This document shows, one piece after another, positions 1 to 7,555 of a stretch of DNA of 64,000 bases. The notes under the pieces are model-generated. The model was not told where the DNA came from, did no database searches, and saw only the letters and a list, made by a program, of their open reading frames with translations. How positions within the stretch are numbered: position 1 is the stretch's first letter; each line of letters starts with the position of its first letter. The DNA lies in the NCBI GenBank assembly GCA_001270045.2, contig DF970690.1, positions 637,944-701,943 of the forward strand, written 5' to 3'. A program made the translations under genes and the position numbers. Origin of the DNA: Bacteroidales bacterium 6E (lineage in GTDB: Bacteria; Bacteroidota; Bacteroidia; Bacteroidales; Prolixibacteraceae).

Positions 1-85
1 TAATAGACACTACTGGGATTTATCCTTGAATGTTTCCGTCTGGTATTGACGGTGAGTGAGTGAATGTTCAGTTAAAATTGTCTTG

Positions 86-457
86 TCATACTGCCTTGGC
101 CGATAGCTGCCTGTTCAGGTAGAGGAGTAATTTCCATTCATTTTTCCGGGCTTTTTCCGTTTCGGAATGAGCCGACATCAGGTTGAAAATGAAATAGATG
201 ACAGTCGCCAAAATCACAATCGATATCGCGGATGCCAACCAAAGGACGTAATGCTCTGCGATTAGTTTCAACTGCTCTGAGAGTCCCAGGCTGGATGTCG
301 AAATCTTCAAACCTACCGTAATTGTTGAACATAAAAGAAATATGATCAGCAAAATGTTTCTTTTCTTTTTGAGGCGGTTTTCCTTCTCTTCACAGTTTTG
401 TCGTGCCTGACTGGCTTTTTGCAACATGGCAAAATCGGGTTCTAAACGGTCATTCAT
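86..457 (-). CDS. Small membrane protein of unknown function
   Basis: A 123-residue protein that I do not recognise. It has a charged, probably coiled-coil N-terminus (residues 1-33, rich in K, E and R). Two hydrophobic segments follow, at about residues 34-52 and 68-95, and then a short basic tail. This predicts a two-span inner-membrane protein. The open frame extends upstream to a TTG at 523, but the first ATG is at 457, so I chose that start. Nothing lies beside it that suggests a pathway: the window edge is downstream and a long non-coding stretch is upstream. Confidence 0.55.
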   Translation of the reverse strand: MNDRLEPDFAMLQKASQARQNCEEKENRLKKKRNILLIIFLLCSTITVGLKISTSSLGLSEQLKLIAEHYVLWLASAISIVILATVIYFIFNLMSAHSETEKARKNEWKLLLYLNRQLSAKAV

Positions 458-817
458 GGTTTGCGGAGTTGAGTTAGACTTCTGTTTTAAATCACAATCT
501 TCAATAAAAAGCGTATATGCCAAAAATCAAAATCAATACCAAAAAATGCAAGTGTCATAATATCAGTATTATAGGTATTAATGCAATTCGAAAGTTGAAT
601 TCATAATTGGAAGGTTTTCCCAAAATTGGAATCCTGAAGATTACCGGACGACGAATTTATAACTACCTCATTCATTTTTGGTTGTCCACGATTTGTCCAC
701 TTTTTTGTGGGTTACCATCCACTGGAACCACATACTTTTACATTATAAATACTCCGGACGACAAACCTCGCATAAAACTATAAGGACGCAATCAATTAAA
801 AGGCGGAGGATCTTACG
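458..817. other. Intergenic region without a recognisable gene
   Basis: About 360 AT-rich bases separate the divergent small membrane protein and FISUMP lipoprotein. The 9-mer CCGGACGAC occurs twice, near 645 and 755, roughly 110 bases apart, and a short GTCCAC/GTGG inverted pair sits near 697-712. I see no tRNA, no clear Bacteroidota-type promoter and no ORF with coding character. A GGCGGAGGA purine stretch at about 802-810 precedes the lipoprotein start. Confidence 0.5.
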
Positions 818-1792
818 ATGAGAAGCATATACCTGATGTTCATTTCAATGGTTTTCTTGCTGGCAGGGTGCCAGAAAGAGGACCAGATTTCATTGGTAAG
901 GATTACTTATCCCTACGATGGTGCCGTTTTTTTTAAGGGTGAAAAAGTAAAGATTTCCGTAGATGCCAGCGACGAAATGGCCAATGTGAAAGAGGTCCAG
1001 TTTTCTGTTGATGGCAAGGTTATTTTTCTTGATCAAAGGGCGCCTTTTGAATACACCTGGACAACAGGTAATGAGGATGTTGGAATCAGGAACATAGGGA
1101 TTAGGGTCATGAATTCGGGTTCCGTTCTGGGTGAAACCGGAATGACTGTGAAAGTGGATTCGACCTTTACCGATCCCCGGGATGGAAGGACATATAAAAT
1201 CATAACCATTGGAGATAACGTCTGGTTTGCCGAAAACCTTGCCTGGCTCCCGGATATCAGCCAACCCACCGAAGGGTCCATTTCCGAAAAACATTATTAT
1301 GTAAATGGTTACTCGGGTAACTTGGTGCAAAATGCCCGTCAAAATGAGAATTACAGGAAATACGGGGCATTATACAACTATGCGGCTGCAGTGACTGCTT
1401 GTCCACCTGGCTGGAGATTGCCCACCGATGAGGAATGGATGGAGCTGGAAAGAATCATCGGAATCCCGGAGGGTGAACTCACAAAGCAAGGCGCCCGTGG
1501 TACGAACCAGGATTCATCGGTCAAGGCTACCTTTGGCTGGCCTGAAAATGGTAACAACCTAAGTGGATTTACGGCTCTACCGGCCGGTTATTGCTGGCCC
1601 GGAAATTATTCCGAGGATGCCGATTCACCTGCCGTATTTGGATCCAACCTGGCGTCATGGTGGACAGCCTCTTCCAAAGATGCCGAAAAGGCCTGGTTCA
1701 GAAGCCTGATATCGGGTGTTGACGGGGTGGTCAGGGGATACCATCCCAAAAGTTATGGTCTTTCCATCCGTTGCATCAGGGACAGAAAATAA
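818..1792 (+). CDS. FISUMP-domain lipoprotein with an Ig-like domain
   Basis: A 324-residue exported lipoprotein. Its signal peptide ends in the lipobox LLAGC with the modified cysteine at residue 18. The residues after Cys are QKEDQ, which resembles the surface lipoprotein export signal described for Bacteroidota (K followed by D/E). Residues about 25-115 form a bacterial Ig-like domain of the type found in sugar-binding and adhesion proteins. Residues about 118-322 match the FISUMP family (Fibrobacter major paralogous domain): a DPRDGRTYK start, WFAENLAW, an YGALYNYAAA block, CPPGWRLPTDEEW and a terminal SIRCIRD. FISUMP proteins are surface proteins of largely unknown function. It precedes the his operon but has no evident functional link to it. 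Confidence 0.85.
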   Translation: MRSIYLMFISMVFLLAGCQKEDQISLVRITYPYDGAVFFKGEKVKISVDASDEMANVKEVQFSVDGKVIFLDQRAPFEYTWTTGNEDVGIRNIGIRVMNSGSVLGETGMTVKVDSTFTDPRDGRTYKIITIGDNVWFAENLAWLPDISQPTEGSISEKHYYVNGYSGNLVQNARQNENYRKYGALYNYAAAVTACPPGWRLPTDEEWMELERIIGIPEGELTKQGARGTNQDSSVKATFGWPENGNNLSGFTALPAGYCWPGNYSEDADSPAVFGSNLASWWTASSKDAEKAWFRSLISGVDGVVRGYHPKSYGLSIRCIRDRK

Positions 1793-1839
1793 GAACCGGT
1801 CCCTAAAGTATCCATATCTGGTGTATCCTGTCAAACAAC

Positions 1840-1870
1840 CTTGTTTCTCATCGAAAGAGCATTTTCTTTG
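1840..1870 (+). promoter_or_regulatory. Probable promoter of the his leader and operon
   Basis: CTTG at 1840-1843 is followed by 19 bases and TTTCTTTG at 1863-1870. This fits the Bacteroidota pattern TTTG-N19-TAnnTTTG with one mismatch in the -33 box and one in the -7 box. Transcription would start near 1875 and give an untranslated stretch of about 75 bases before the leader ORF at 1952. It is weaker than the promoters at 13979 and 29886, so it is tentative. Confidence 0.42.
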
Positions 1871-1951
1871 TAAAGAAATTGACAATTTATCCTTAGGGGA
1901 GGTATCTTCCTTACAAATTATCATTATCATTGCAGAAATAAAGATTAAAAA

Positions 1952-2002
1952 ATGAACAGAAATTTCGGACATTATGGTCATCATCATCCTTCCACCTGGT
2001 AG
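1952..2002 (+). CDS. hisL: Histidine-rich leader peptide of the his operon
   Basis: A 16-codon ORF encoding MNRNFGHYGHHHPSTW and ending in TAG. Four of the 16 codons are CAT (His), three of them consecutive at 1979-1987, and the ORF ends 86 bases before hisG. A peptide this rich in His directly before a his operon and an intrinsic terminator is the classic signature of ribosome-mediated attenuation: ribosomes would stall at the His codons when charged tRNA-His is scarce. The product itself is probably not functional. The upstream A-rich stretch (about 1939-1951) is typical of Bacteroidota translation starts. The ORF is too short to be called from length alone; I rely on its composition, position and the RNA structure next to it. 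Confidence 0.82.
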   Translation: MNRNFGHYGHHHPSTW

Positions 2003-2078
2003 GCCGAGATCGTGTTGTCTGTAAATAAAGGATATTATAACCTGAAAGGCTTACCAAAAACGGTAGGCCTTTTTTTAT
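1998..2078 (+). promoter_or_regulatory. his operon attenuator (antiterminator/terminator switch)
   Basis: The 8-mer GGTAGGCC occurs at 1998-2005, spanning the leader stop codon, and again at 2062-2069 as the 3' arm of the terminator. Both copies can pair with GGCTTACC at 2048-2055 through the same eight pairs, one of them G-U. A ribosome that reaches the leader stop would cover the first copy and let the terminator form. A ribosome stalled at the earlier His codons would leave the first copy free to pair with 2048-2055, forming an antiterminator with a loop of about 42 bases. The pairings are seen in the sequence; the regulatory behaviour is inferred from known attenuators. Confidence 0.78.
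2045..2078 (+). terminator. Intrinsic terminator in the his leader
   Basis: The stem AGGCTTACC (2047-2055) pairs with GGTAGGCCT (2062-2070) around a six-base loop, with one G-U pair. It extends by A-T pairs into a run of seven T at 2070-2076. It ends about ten bases before the hisG start, the normal place for an attenuator rather than for the end of the upstream gene, which stops 250 bases earlier. Confidence 0.85.
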
Positions 2079-2088
2079 TTCATACACT

Positions 2089-2949
2089 ATGCAGGAAAAA
2101 TTAAGAATTGCGGTCCAGGCAAAAGGAAGACTCAACGAGGGTTCGTTAAAGCTTTTGGAAGAGTCGGGGATTCACCTGATCTTCGGAAGCCGGAACCTGG
2201 TATCGCCAGCCAAAAATTTCCCCGTCGAGGTACTTTACCTCAGGGATGACGATATTCCCCAGACTGTAGCCTATGGGGCTGCCGATGTGGGAATCGTGGG
2301 CGAGAATGAGGTTCTCGAGAAGAAGGAGCCGGTCGAAATTATCAAACGGCTGGGTTTTAGCCGTTGCCGGCTGTCTTTGGCGGTGCCCCAGCAGGTCGAT
2401 TATACTGGCCCGAAGTGGTTTGAGGGCAAAAAAATCGCTACCTCTTACCCGGGTATCCTGAACGACTGGCTTGAAAAGAATCAGGTGAATGCCGAAATAC
2501 ATGTGATCAACGGATCGGTTGAAATTTCTCCGGGAATTGGCCTGGCGGATGCCATTTTTGACATCGTCAGCTCAGGATCGACGTTGGTCACGAACAGGCT
2601 CAAGGAGGTTGAGGTGGTTGCTACCTCCGAAGCGGTAATGGTTCGGAACCATTCGTTGTCTACCACGAAACAGGCCATCCTGGATGAGCTGATCTTCCGG
2701 TTGGAGTCGGTCCAGCGGGCTGAAGGGAAAAAATATATTCTGCTCAACGCGCCTAACGACAAGATCGCCGAAATTTCGGCCGTTTTGCCGGGGATGAAGA
2801 GCCCTACGGTGATGCCTCTGGCTGAAGAGGGCTGGAGTTCTGTCCACTCGGTCATCGACGAAAATGATTTCTGGGAAGTGATTGGCAGGCTCAAAAAGGC
2901 AGGAGCCGAAGGGATCCTGGTTATCCCGATCGAAAAAATGATTTTCTAA
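2089..2949 (+). CDS. hisG: ATP phosphoribosyltransferase, long form
   Basis: First enzyme of histidine biosynthesis: it joins ATP and PRPP to give phosphoribosyl-ATP in the cytoplasm. At 286 residues it is the long form, with its own regulatory domain, so it should need no HisZ partner. Visible features are the N-terminal RIAVQAKGRL start, the GAADVGIVGENEV segment near residue 65, and the PRPP-binding loop region DIVSSGSTL near residue 160. A C-terminal ACT-like domain (about residues 215-286, starting KKYILLNAPN) is where histidine feedback acts in the family. It is the first gene after the attenuator, and hisD follows after 10 bases. Confidence 0.97.
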   Translation: MQEKLRIAVQAKGRLNEGSLKLLEESGIHLIFGSRNLVSPAKNFPVEVLYLRDDDIPQTVAYGAADVGIVGENEVLEKKEPVEIIKRLGFSRCRLSLAVPQQVDYTGPKWFEGKKIATSYPGILNDWLEKNQVNAEIHVINGSVEISPGIGLADAIFDIVSSGSTLVTNRLKEVEVVATSEAVMVRNHSLSTTKQAILDELIFRLESVQRAEGKKYILLNAPNDKIAEISAVLPGMKSPTVMPLAEEGWSSVHSVIDENDFWEVIGRLKKAGAEGILVIPIEKMIF

Positions 2950-2959
2950 TCCACAGGTT

Positions 2960-4240
2960 ATGCAAGTTTACATCCAACCGCCCCGCCATGAGTGGCCCCA
3001 AATCCTGAAAAGGCCTGTTTTTGATGTGTCTGACCTCTATGGTAGGGTTTCGGAAGTCCTCGGTGATATCCGTAGCCGGGGTGAGGCTGCCCTTCGAGAG
3101 TATACCCTGAAATTCGATGGTGTTGAAATCGACCTTTGGGAAGTCACCCGTGAAGAGTTTGAATTGGCTAACCGGATGATTCCCGGTGAACTGAAGGAGG
3201 CCATCCGGATAGCTGCCGAAAACATCAGGGCTTTCCATGCCTCCCAGATTCCGGATGTTACCCACATCGAAACCATGCCGGGCGTGGTTTGCTGGCAAAA
3301 GGCGGTGCCTGTCGAGAAGGTGGGACTCTATATTCCCGGTGGCTCGGCCCCTCTCTTCTCCACTGTCCTGATGTTGGCGGTCCCTGCCCGCCTGGCCGGA
3401 TGCGGAGAGATTGTGCTTTGCACTCCCCCCGACAAGCAGGGAAAGGTCCATCCTGCCATCCTGTATGCCGCCTCTCTCGCTGGTGTGACCCGGGTATATA
3501 AGCTGGGTGGAATCCAGGCAATCGGTGCCATGGCTTACGGTGTTGTCACCCCAAAAGTGGACAAGGTGTTCGGGCCGGGTAACCAGTATGTCATGGCTGC
3601 CAAACAGCTGGTGGGCTACAGCGATGTGTCCATTGACATGCCTGCCGGCCCTTCGGAAGTGGCTGTGATGGCCGATGAATCGGCCGTGCCGTCGTTTGTT
3701 GCGGCCGACCTGCTTTCACAAGCCGAACATGGGCCCGATAGCCAGGTAATCCTTGTCCTGAAGGGTGAATCTTTGCTGAAGCCTGTCATGGATGAGGTAC
3801 AACGGCAACTTGAACTACTGCCGCGCAGCGGTATCGCGGCCAAGGCTCTGGAGAACAGCCGGGTGGTTGTTTTGGATGACGATGGGGATATGCTTGACCT
3901 GATCAATGGATATGCACCCGAGCACTTGATCATCAGCATGCGGAATTACAGCGATATCGCCTCCCGGATCCAGCATGCGGGTTCTGTTTTCCTGGGGAAT
4001 TATACCCCGGAGAGCGCCGGTGACTATGCTTCAGGAACCAACCATACCCTGCCGACCAACGGATGGGCCCGCTCTTATAGCGGTCTCAACATGGACAGCT
4101 TTATGAAGAAGATCACCTTCCAGGAGATTACGGCCGAAGGATTGCAAAACCTAGGGCCTGTGGTCGAAACCATGGCTGGTGCTGAATTACTCGATGCCCA
4201 CAGGAATGCGGTTTCCGTCAGGCTGAAATCCATTTCCTGA
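2960..4240 (+). CDS. hisD: Histidinol dehydrogenase
   Basis: Catalyses the last two steps of histidine biosynthesis, the NAD-dependent four-electron oxidation of histidinol to histidine. The 426-residue length is normal for the family. Recognisable blocks include YIPGGSAPLFSTVLM (near 122), the cofactor-region segment KLGGIQAIGAMAYG, the FGPGNQYVMAAK segment, DMPAGPSEVAV, LLSQAEHGPDSQ with the conserved zinc-region Gln and His, the APEHL motif near 320, and SAGDYASGTNHTLPT near 355. It lies in the operon after hisG with hisC downstream. No oddities seen. Confidence 0.97.
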   Translation: MQVYIQPPRHEWPQILKRPVFDVSDLYGRVSEVLGDIRSRGEAALREYTLKFDGVEIDLWEVTREEFELANRMIPGELKEAIRIAAENIRAFHASQIPDVTHIETMPGVVCWQKAVPVEKVGLYIPGGSAPLFSTVLMLAVPARLAGCGEIVLCTPPDKQGKVHPAILYAASLAGVTRVYKLGGIQAIGAMAYGVVTPKVDKVFGPGNQYVMAAKQLVGYSDVSIDMPAGPSEVAVMADESAVPSFVAADLLSQAEHGPDSQVILVLKGESLLKPVMDEVQRQLELLPRSGIAAKALENSRVVVLDDDGDMLDLINGYAPEHLIISMRNYSDIASRIQHAGSVFLGNYTPESAGDYASGTNHTLPTNGWARSYSGLNMDSFMKKITFQEITAEGLQNLGPVVETMAGAELLDAHRNAVSVRLKSIS

Positions 4241-4310
4241 CCGCTTGTTTTAATAAATGTTCCGATGTTTGGGAAATCGTTCCATACTTAAATTTGAAAA
4301 TGTCCTTTAT

Positions 4311-5348
4311 ATGAATCTCGATACTCTGATCCGAAAAAATATACTTGACCTGAAGCCTTATTCGTCGGCCAGGGATGAATTCTCGGGCGAGGCCATGGTT
4401 TTTCTTGATGCCAACGAAAACCCCTGGAACCAGCCCTATAACCGTTACCCCGATCCTTTGCAAAGGGAGCTGAAGGAGAAAATTTCCCGAATAAAGGAAA
4501 TCCCAGTGGACTCCATTTTTCTGGGAAACGGGAGCGATGAGCCAATCGACCTGCTGATTAAGGCTTTCTGTGAACCTGGCATCCACCATATCATCCAGAT
4601 GGAACCTACTTACGGTATGTACCAGGTGGCTGCCGGGATCAACAATACACCGGTCAGGCGGGTACCTCTTGCTGATAGTTATCAACTGGATGTTCCTGCC
4701 ATGCTGGCTGCAGTCGATGGAAACACCCGGATGATCTTCCTCTGTTCACCCAACAATCCCACCGGAAACCTTTTGCGTAAGGACGATATTGAGGCAATCC
4801 TGTATGGTTTTGATGGGCCCGTGGTGGTCGATGAGGCGTATATTGACTTCCGGCCTGAAGGTTCGTTCCTGCCTTTATTGGGGCAGTACGACAACCTGAT
4901 TGTCCTGCAAACCTTCTCCAAGGCATGGGGCATGGCCGGAATCCGTCTGGGAATGGCGTTTGCCCGTCCCGACCTGATTGCGATACTTAACAAGATCAAG
5001 TATCCGTATAACATCAATATCCTGACCCAGGCCAAGGCGCTGGAACTGCTCGACAACGCCGACGAAATGTCTCAATGGGTATCTGTCCTGGTGAAGGAGA
5101 GGGAGATCCTGGCCGCACAGTTGACGAACCTCCCTTTTGTCGAGAAGGTATGGCCTTCAGACGCCAATTTTCTATTGGTGAAGGTGAAAAATGCCCGGGG
5201 GATATATAATTACCTCGTTTCGAAAGGGATTATCATCAGGGACCGCTCACGGATCCTTTTGTGCGAGGAGAGCCTCCGGATTACCGTTGGCTCCGAAGAA
5301 GAAAACAAGATTTTGTTACAGGCCCTGCAGTCGATGCTGGAGGTTTAA
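4311..5348 (+). CDS. hisC: Histidinol-phosphate aminotransferase
   Basis: PLP-dependent enzyme that transfers an amino group from glutamate to imidazole-acetol phosphate, giving histidinol phosphate. It has 345 residues if started at the ATG at 4311 ([10 protein letters not shown]), where homologues usually begin; the open frame continues upstream to 4257 without family-like sequence. Visible features are [23 protein letters not shown], the CSPNNPTGN motif, VVDEAYIDF, and [15 protein letters not shown], which contains the Schiff-base lysine. It sits between hisD (70-base gap) and hisB (11-base gap). Confidence 0.96.
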   Translation: MNLDTLIRKNILDLKPYSSARDEFSGEAMVFLDANENPWNQPYNRYPDPLQRELKEKISRIKEIPVDSIFLGNGSDEPIDLLIKAFCEPGIHHIIQMEPTYGMYQVAAGINNTPVRRVPLADSYQLDVPAMLAAVDGNTRMIFLCSPNNPTGNLLRKDDIEAILYGFDGPVVVDEAYIDFRPEGSFLPLLGQYDNLIVLQTFSKAWGMAGIRLGMAFARPDLIAILNKIKYPYNINILTQAKALELLDNADEMSQWVSVLVKEREILAAQLTNLPFVEKVWPSDANFLLVKVKNARGIYNYLVSKGIIIRDRSRILLCEESLRITVGSEEENKILLQALQSMLEV

Positions 5349-5359
5349 AACAGATAAGA

Positions 5360-6481
5360 ATGAAAAAGGCTTTGTTTATTGACCGCGACGGTACCCTGAT
5401 CGTCGAACCTGCCGATGAGCAGATTGATTCGCTCGAGAAGCTGGAGTTTATTCCCGGGGTGTTCAGGAACCTATACCATATCAGGCAGAACCTGGATTAT
5501 GAACTGGTAATTGTCAGCAACCAGGACGGACTGGGGACTACTTCTTACCCGGAGGATACCTTCTGGCCGGCACAGAATAAGATGCTGAAGGCTTTCGAAA
5601 ACGAGGGGGTGGTCTTTGATGATATCCTGATCGACCGGACTTTTCCGCACGAGAACGCCCCGACCCGCAAGCCGGGACTGGGGATGATGAGTGCCTACCT
5701 CGACGGCAGTTATGACCTGCCGGGAAGTTTTGTGATCGGAGACCGTTTGACGGATGTCATCCTGGCGAAGAACCTGGGAGCAAAGGCAATCCTGATCAAT
5801 GACGGTTCACTGTCCGGAGAGCTTCGTGAAAAGGGACTTGAAGGGGTTTGCGTGCTGGTCACTACGTCATGGGACGAAATCTATGCCTGTGTGGCAGCCC
5901 CTGAACGCACCGCCGAGGTGAAACGGACAACCCGTGAAACCGATATCTATTTGAAAATCAATCTTGACGGGACTGGCAAGACACAAATTTCCACCGGATT
6001 GCATTTCTTCGACCATATGCTCGACCAGATCGGCCGCCATTCTGGTTGTGATCTCACCGTCCAGGTGAAGGGCGACCTGCATGTCGACGAGCACCATACC
6101 GTCGAGGATACCGCCATCGCGCTGGGACAGGCACTGGGACAGGCACTGGGCAACAAAAAGGGCATCGAACGATACGGATTTTACCTCCCCATGGATGATT
6201 GCCTGGCCTCGGTGGCCATCGATTTTGGTGGACGCCCCTGGCTGGTGTGGGACGCTGCTTTCAAACGGGAAAGGGTGGGCGATGTACCCACCGAGCTTTT
6301 TCACCATTTCTTCAAATCATTTTCCGACGCTTCCCTGAGTAACCTGAACATCAAGGTAGAAGGCCAGAATGAGCACCATAAGATCGAGGCCATTTTCAAG
6401 GCTTTTGCCAAGGCCATCAAAATGGCCGTTCGTCGCGATGTTTTCAATTTCGAACTGCCATCCACCAAAGGGATGCTGTAA
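5360..6481 (+). CDS. hisB: Bifunctional histidinol-phosphatase / imidazoleglycerol-phosphate dehydratase
   Basis: A 373-residue fusion. Residues 1-165 are a HAD-family histidinol-phosphate phosphatase: FIDRDGTL carries the nucleophile Asp, VSNQDG follows, then TRKPG, and GDRLTDV supplies the metal ligands. Residues about 180-373 are the IGP dehydratase, with the metal-binding motifs [21 protein letters not shown] and [13 protein letters not shown]. Together they catalyse two non-consecutive steps of the pathway. The zinc-loop cysteines of the E. coli phosphatase half are absent here: the segment before TRKPG reads [10 protein letters not shown] chose ATG 5360; the frame runs upstream into hisC in an overlapping register. 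Confidence 0.96.
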   Translation: MKKALFIDRDGTLIVEPADEQIDSLEKLEFIPGVFRNLYHIRQNLDYELVIVSNQDGLGTTSYPEDTFWPAQNKMLKAFENEGVVFDDILIDRTFPHENAPTRKPGLGMMSAYLDGSYDLPGSFVIGDRLTDVILAKNLGAKAILINDGSLSGELREKGLEGVCVLVTTSWDEIYACVAAPERTAEVKRTTRETDIYLKINLDGTGKTQISTGLHFFDHMLDQIGRHSGCDLTVQVKGDLHVDEHHTVEDTAIALGQALGQALGNKKGIERYGFYLPMDDCLASVAIDFGGRPWLVWDAAFKRERVGDVPTELFHHFFKSFSDASLSNLNIKVEGQNEHHKIEAIFKAFAKAIKMAVRRDVFNFELPSTKGML

Positions 6482-6497
6482 TAAGAACCAGATTGTT

Positions 6498-7382
6498 ATG
6501 CAAAGTATCAAGACATTACAGGAGAAGAAAAACACGGCCATCCTCCTGATCCATTGCCCCGATCGCCAGGGAATCCTGGCTACTGTCACGGAGTTCCTGA
6601 ACCGGAACAAGGGGAACATCATATACCTCGACCAGCATGTCGACCGGCAGGAGATGATCTTTTACATGAGGGTAGAGTGGGAGCTTGACCGTTTTGCCAT
6701 CCCTTCCGACAAGATCGGGGAGTACTTCGATACGTTGATCGGACGCCCCATGCAGATGGTCTGGAAACTCTATTTCTCGGCCGAAATCCCAAGGATGGCA
6801 CTGTTTGTCTCCCAAATGCCGCATTGCCTGTTCGACATCCTGGCACGCTATACGGCAGGGGAGTGGGACGTGGAGATTCCCCTGATCGTCAGTAACCACC
6901 AAAAGCTGGAGCCTGTGGCCAAAAGGTTCGGTATCGACTTTCACCATATTCCCGTTACAAAGGACAATAAAGCGGAGCAGGAAGCCCTCGAGCTTAAGCT
7001 CCTCGGGGAATACCGCATCGATTTTATCGTCCTTGCCCGCTATATGCAGATCCTGAGCAAGGGGTTCGTCGATAGGTTTCCCAACCGGATCATCAATATA
7101 CACCACTCGTTCCTTCCGGCATTTGCGGGGGCTAAACCCTACCATGCGGCCCATGAAAGGGGTGTCAAGATCATCGGGGCCACCAGCCACTATGTGACTT
7201 CCGACCTCGACGCCGGGCCGATCATCGAGCAAGATGTCACCCGCTGCAGCCATGCCGACACCGTGGAAAACCTGATCCGAAAGGGGCGCGACCTTGAGAA
7301 GATCGTCCTCTCCCAGGCTGTCTTCAAGCATCTTGAGCACAAGATCCTTGTCTTCAACAACCGGACGGTCGTATTTAACTGA
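6498..7382 (+). CDS. purU: Formyltetrahydrofolate deformylase
   Basis: Hydrolyses 10-formyl-tetrahydrofolate to formate and tetrahydrofolate, balancing one-carbon pools. It has 294 residues. The N-terminal ACT domain (about 12-95) starts ILLIHCPDRQGIL. The C-terminal formyltransferase-type domain (about 95-280) carries NIHHSFLPAF (catalytic Asn/His region) and the distal Asp in LDAGPIIEQD. I took ATG 6498, 16 bases after hisB, because the earlier frame only overlaps hisB. Its place as the last gene of the his cluster is unusual. A link is plausible because histidine synthesis releases AICAR, whose reuse consumes 10-formyl-THF, but that is inference. Confidence 0.95.
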   Translation: MQSIKTLQEKKNTAILLIHCPDRQGILATVTEFLNRNKGNIIYLDQHVDRQEMIFYMRVEWELDRFAIPSDKIGEYFDTLIGRPMQMVWKLYFSAEIPRMALFVSQMPHCLFDILARYTAGEWDVEIPLIVSNHQKLEPVAKRFGIDFHHIPVTKDNKAEQEALELKLLGEYRIDFIVLARYMQILSKGFVDRFPNRIINIHHSFLPAFAGAKPYHAAHERGVKIIGATSHYVTSDLDAGPIIEQDVTRCSHADTVENLIRKGRDLEKIVLSQAVFKHLEHKILVFNNRTVVFN

Positions 7383-7555
7383 CCGGATTACCCCAATTCC
7401 GTTGATAGTGCTCGAGGCAGATTTCGGGTATTTGGATTTTGTATACAGAAAAATTGTCAGATCTGTACGATTTGGTGGAAATATTTTTTGATAAAGGCTC
7501 AACCATATGATCCTGATTCCGTAATTTTATTTCATAAACCAAATCAACCATTATT

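Noticed and set aside
1879-1890. TTGACA as a sigma70-type -35 box before the his leader
   Set aside because: No TATAAT-like box lies 17 bases downstream, and this phylum uses TTTG/TAnnTTTG promoters, as the other promoters in the window confirm.
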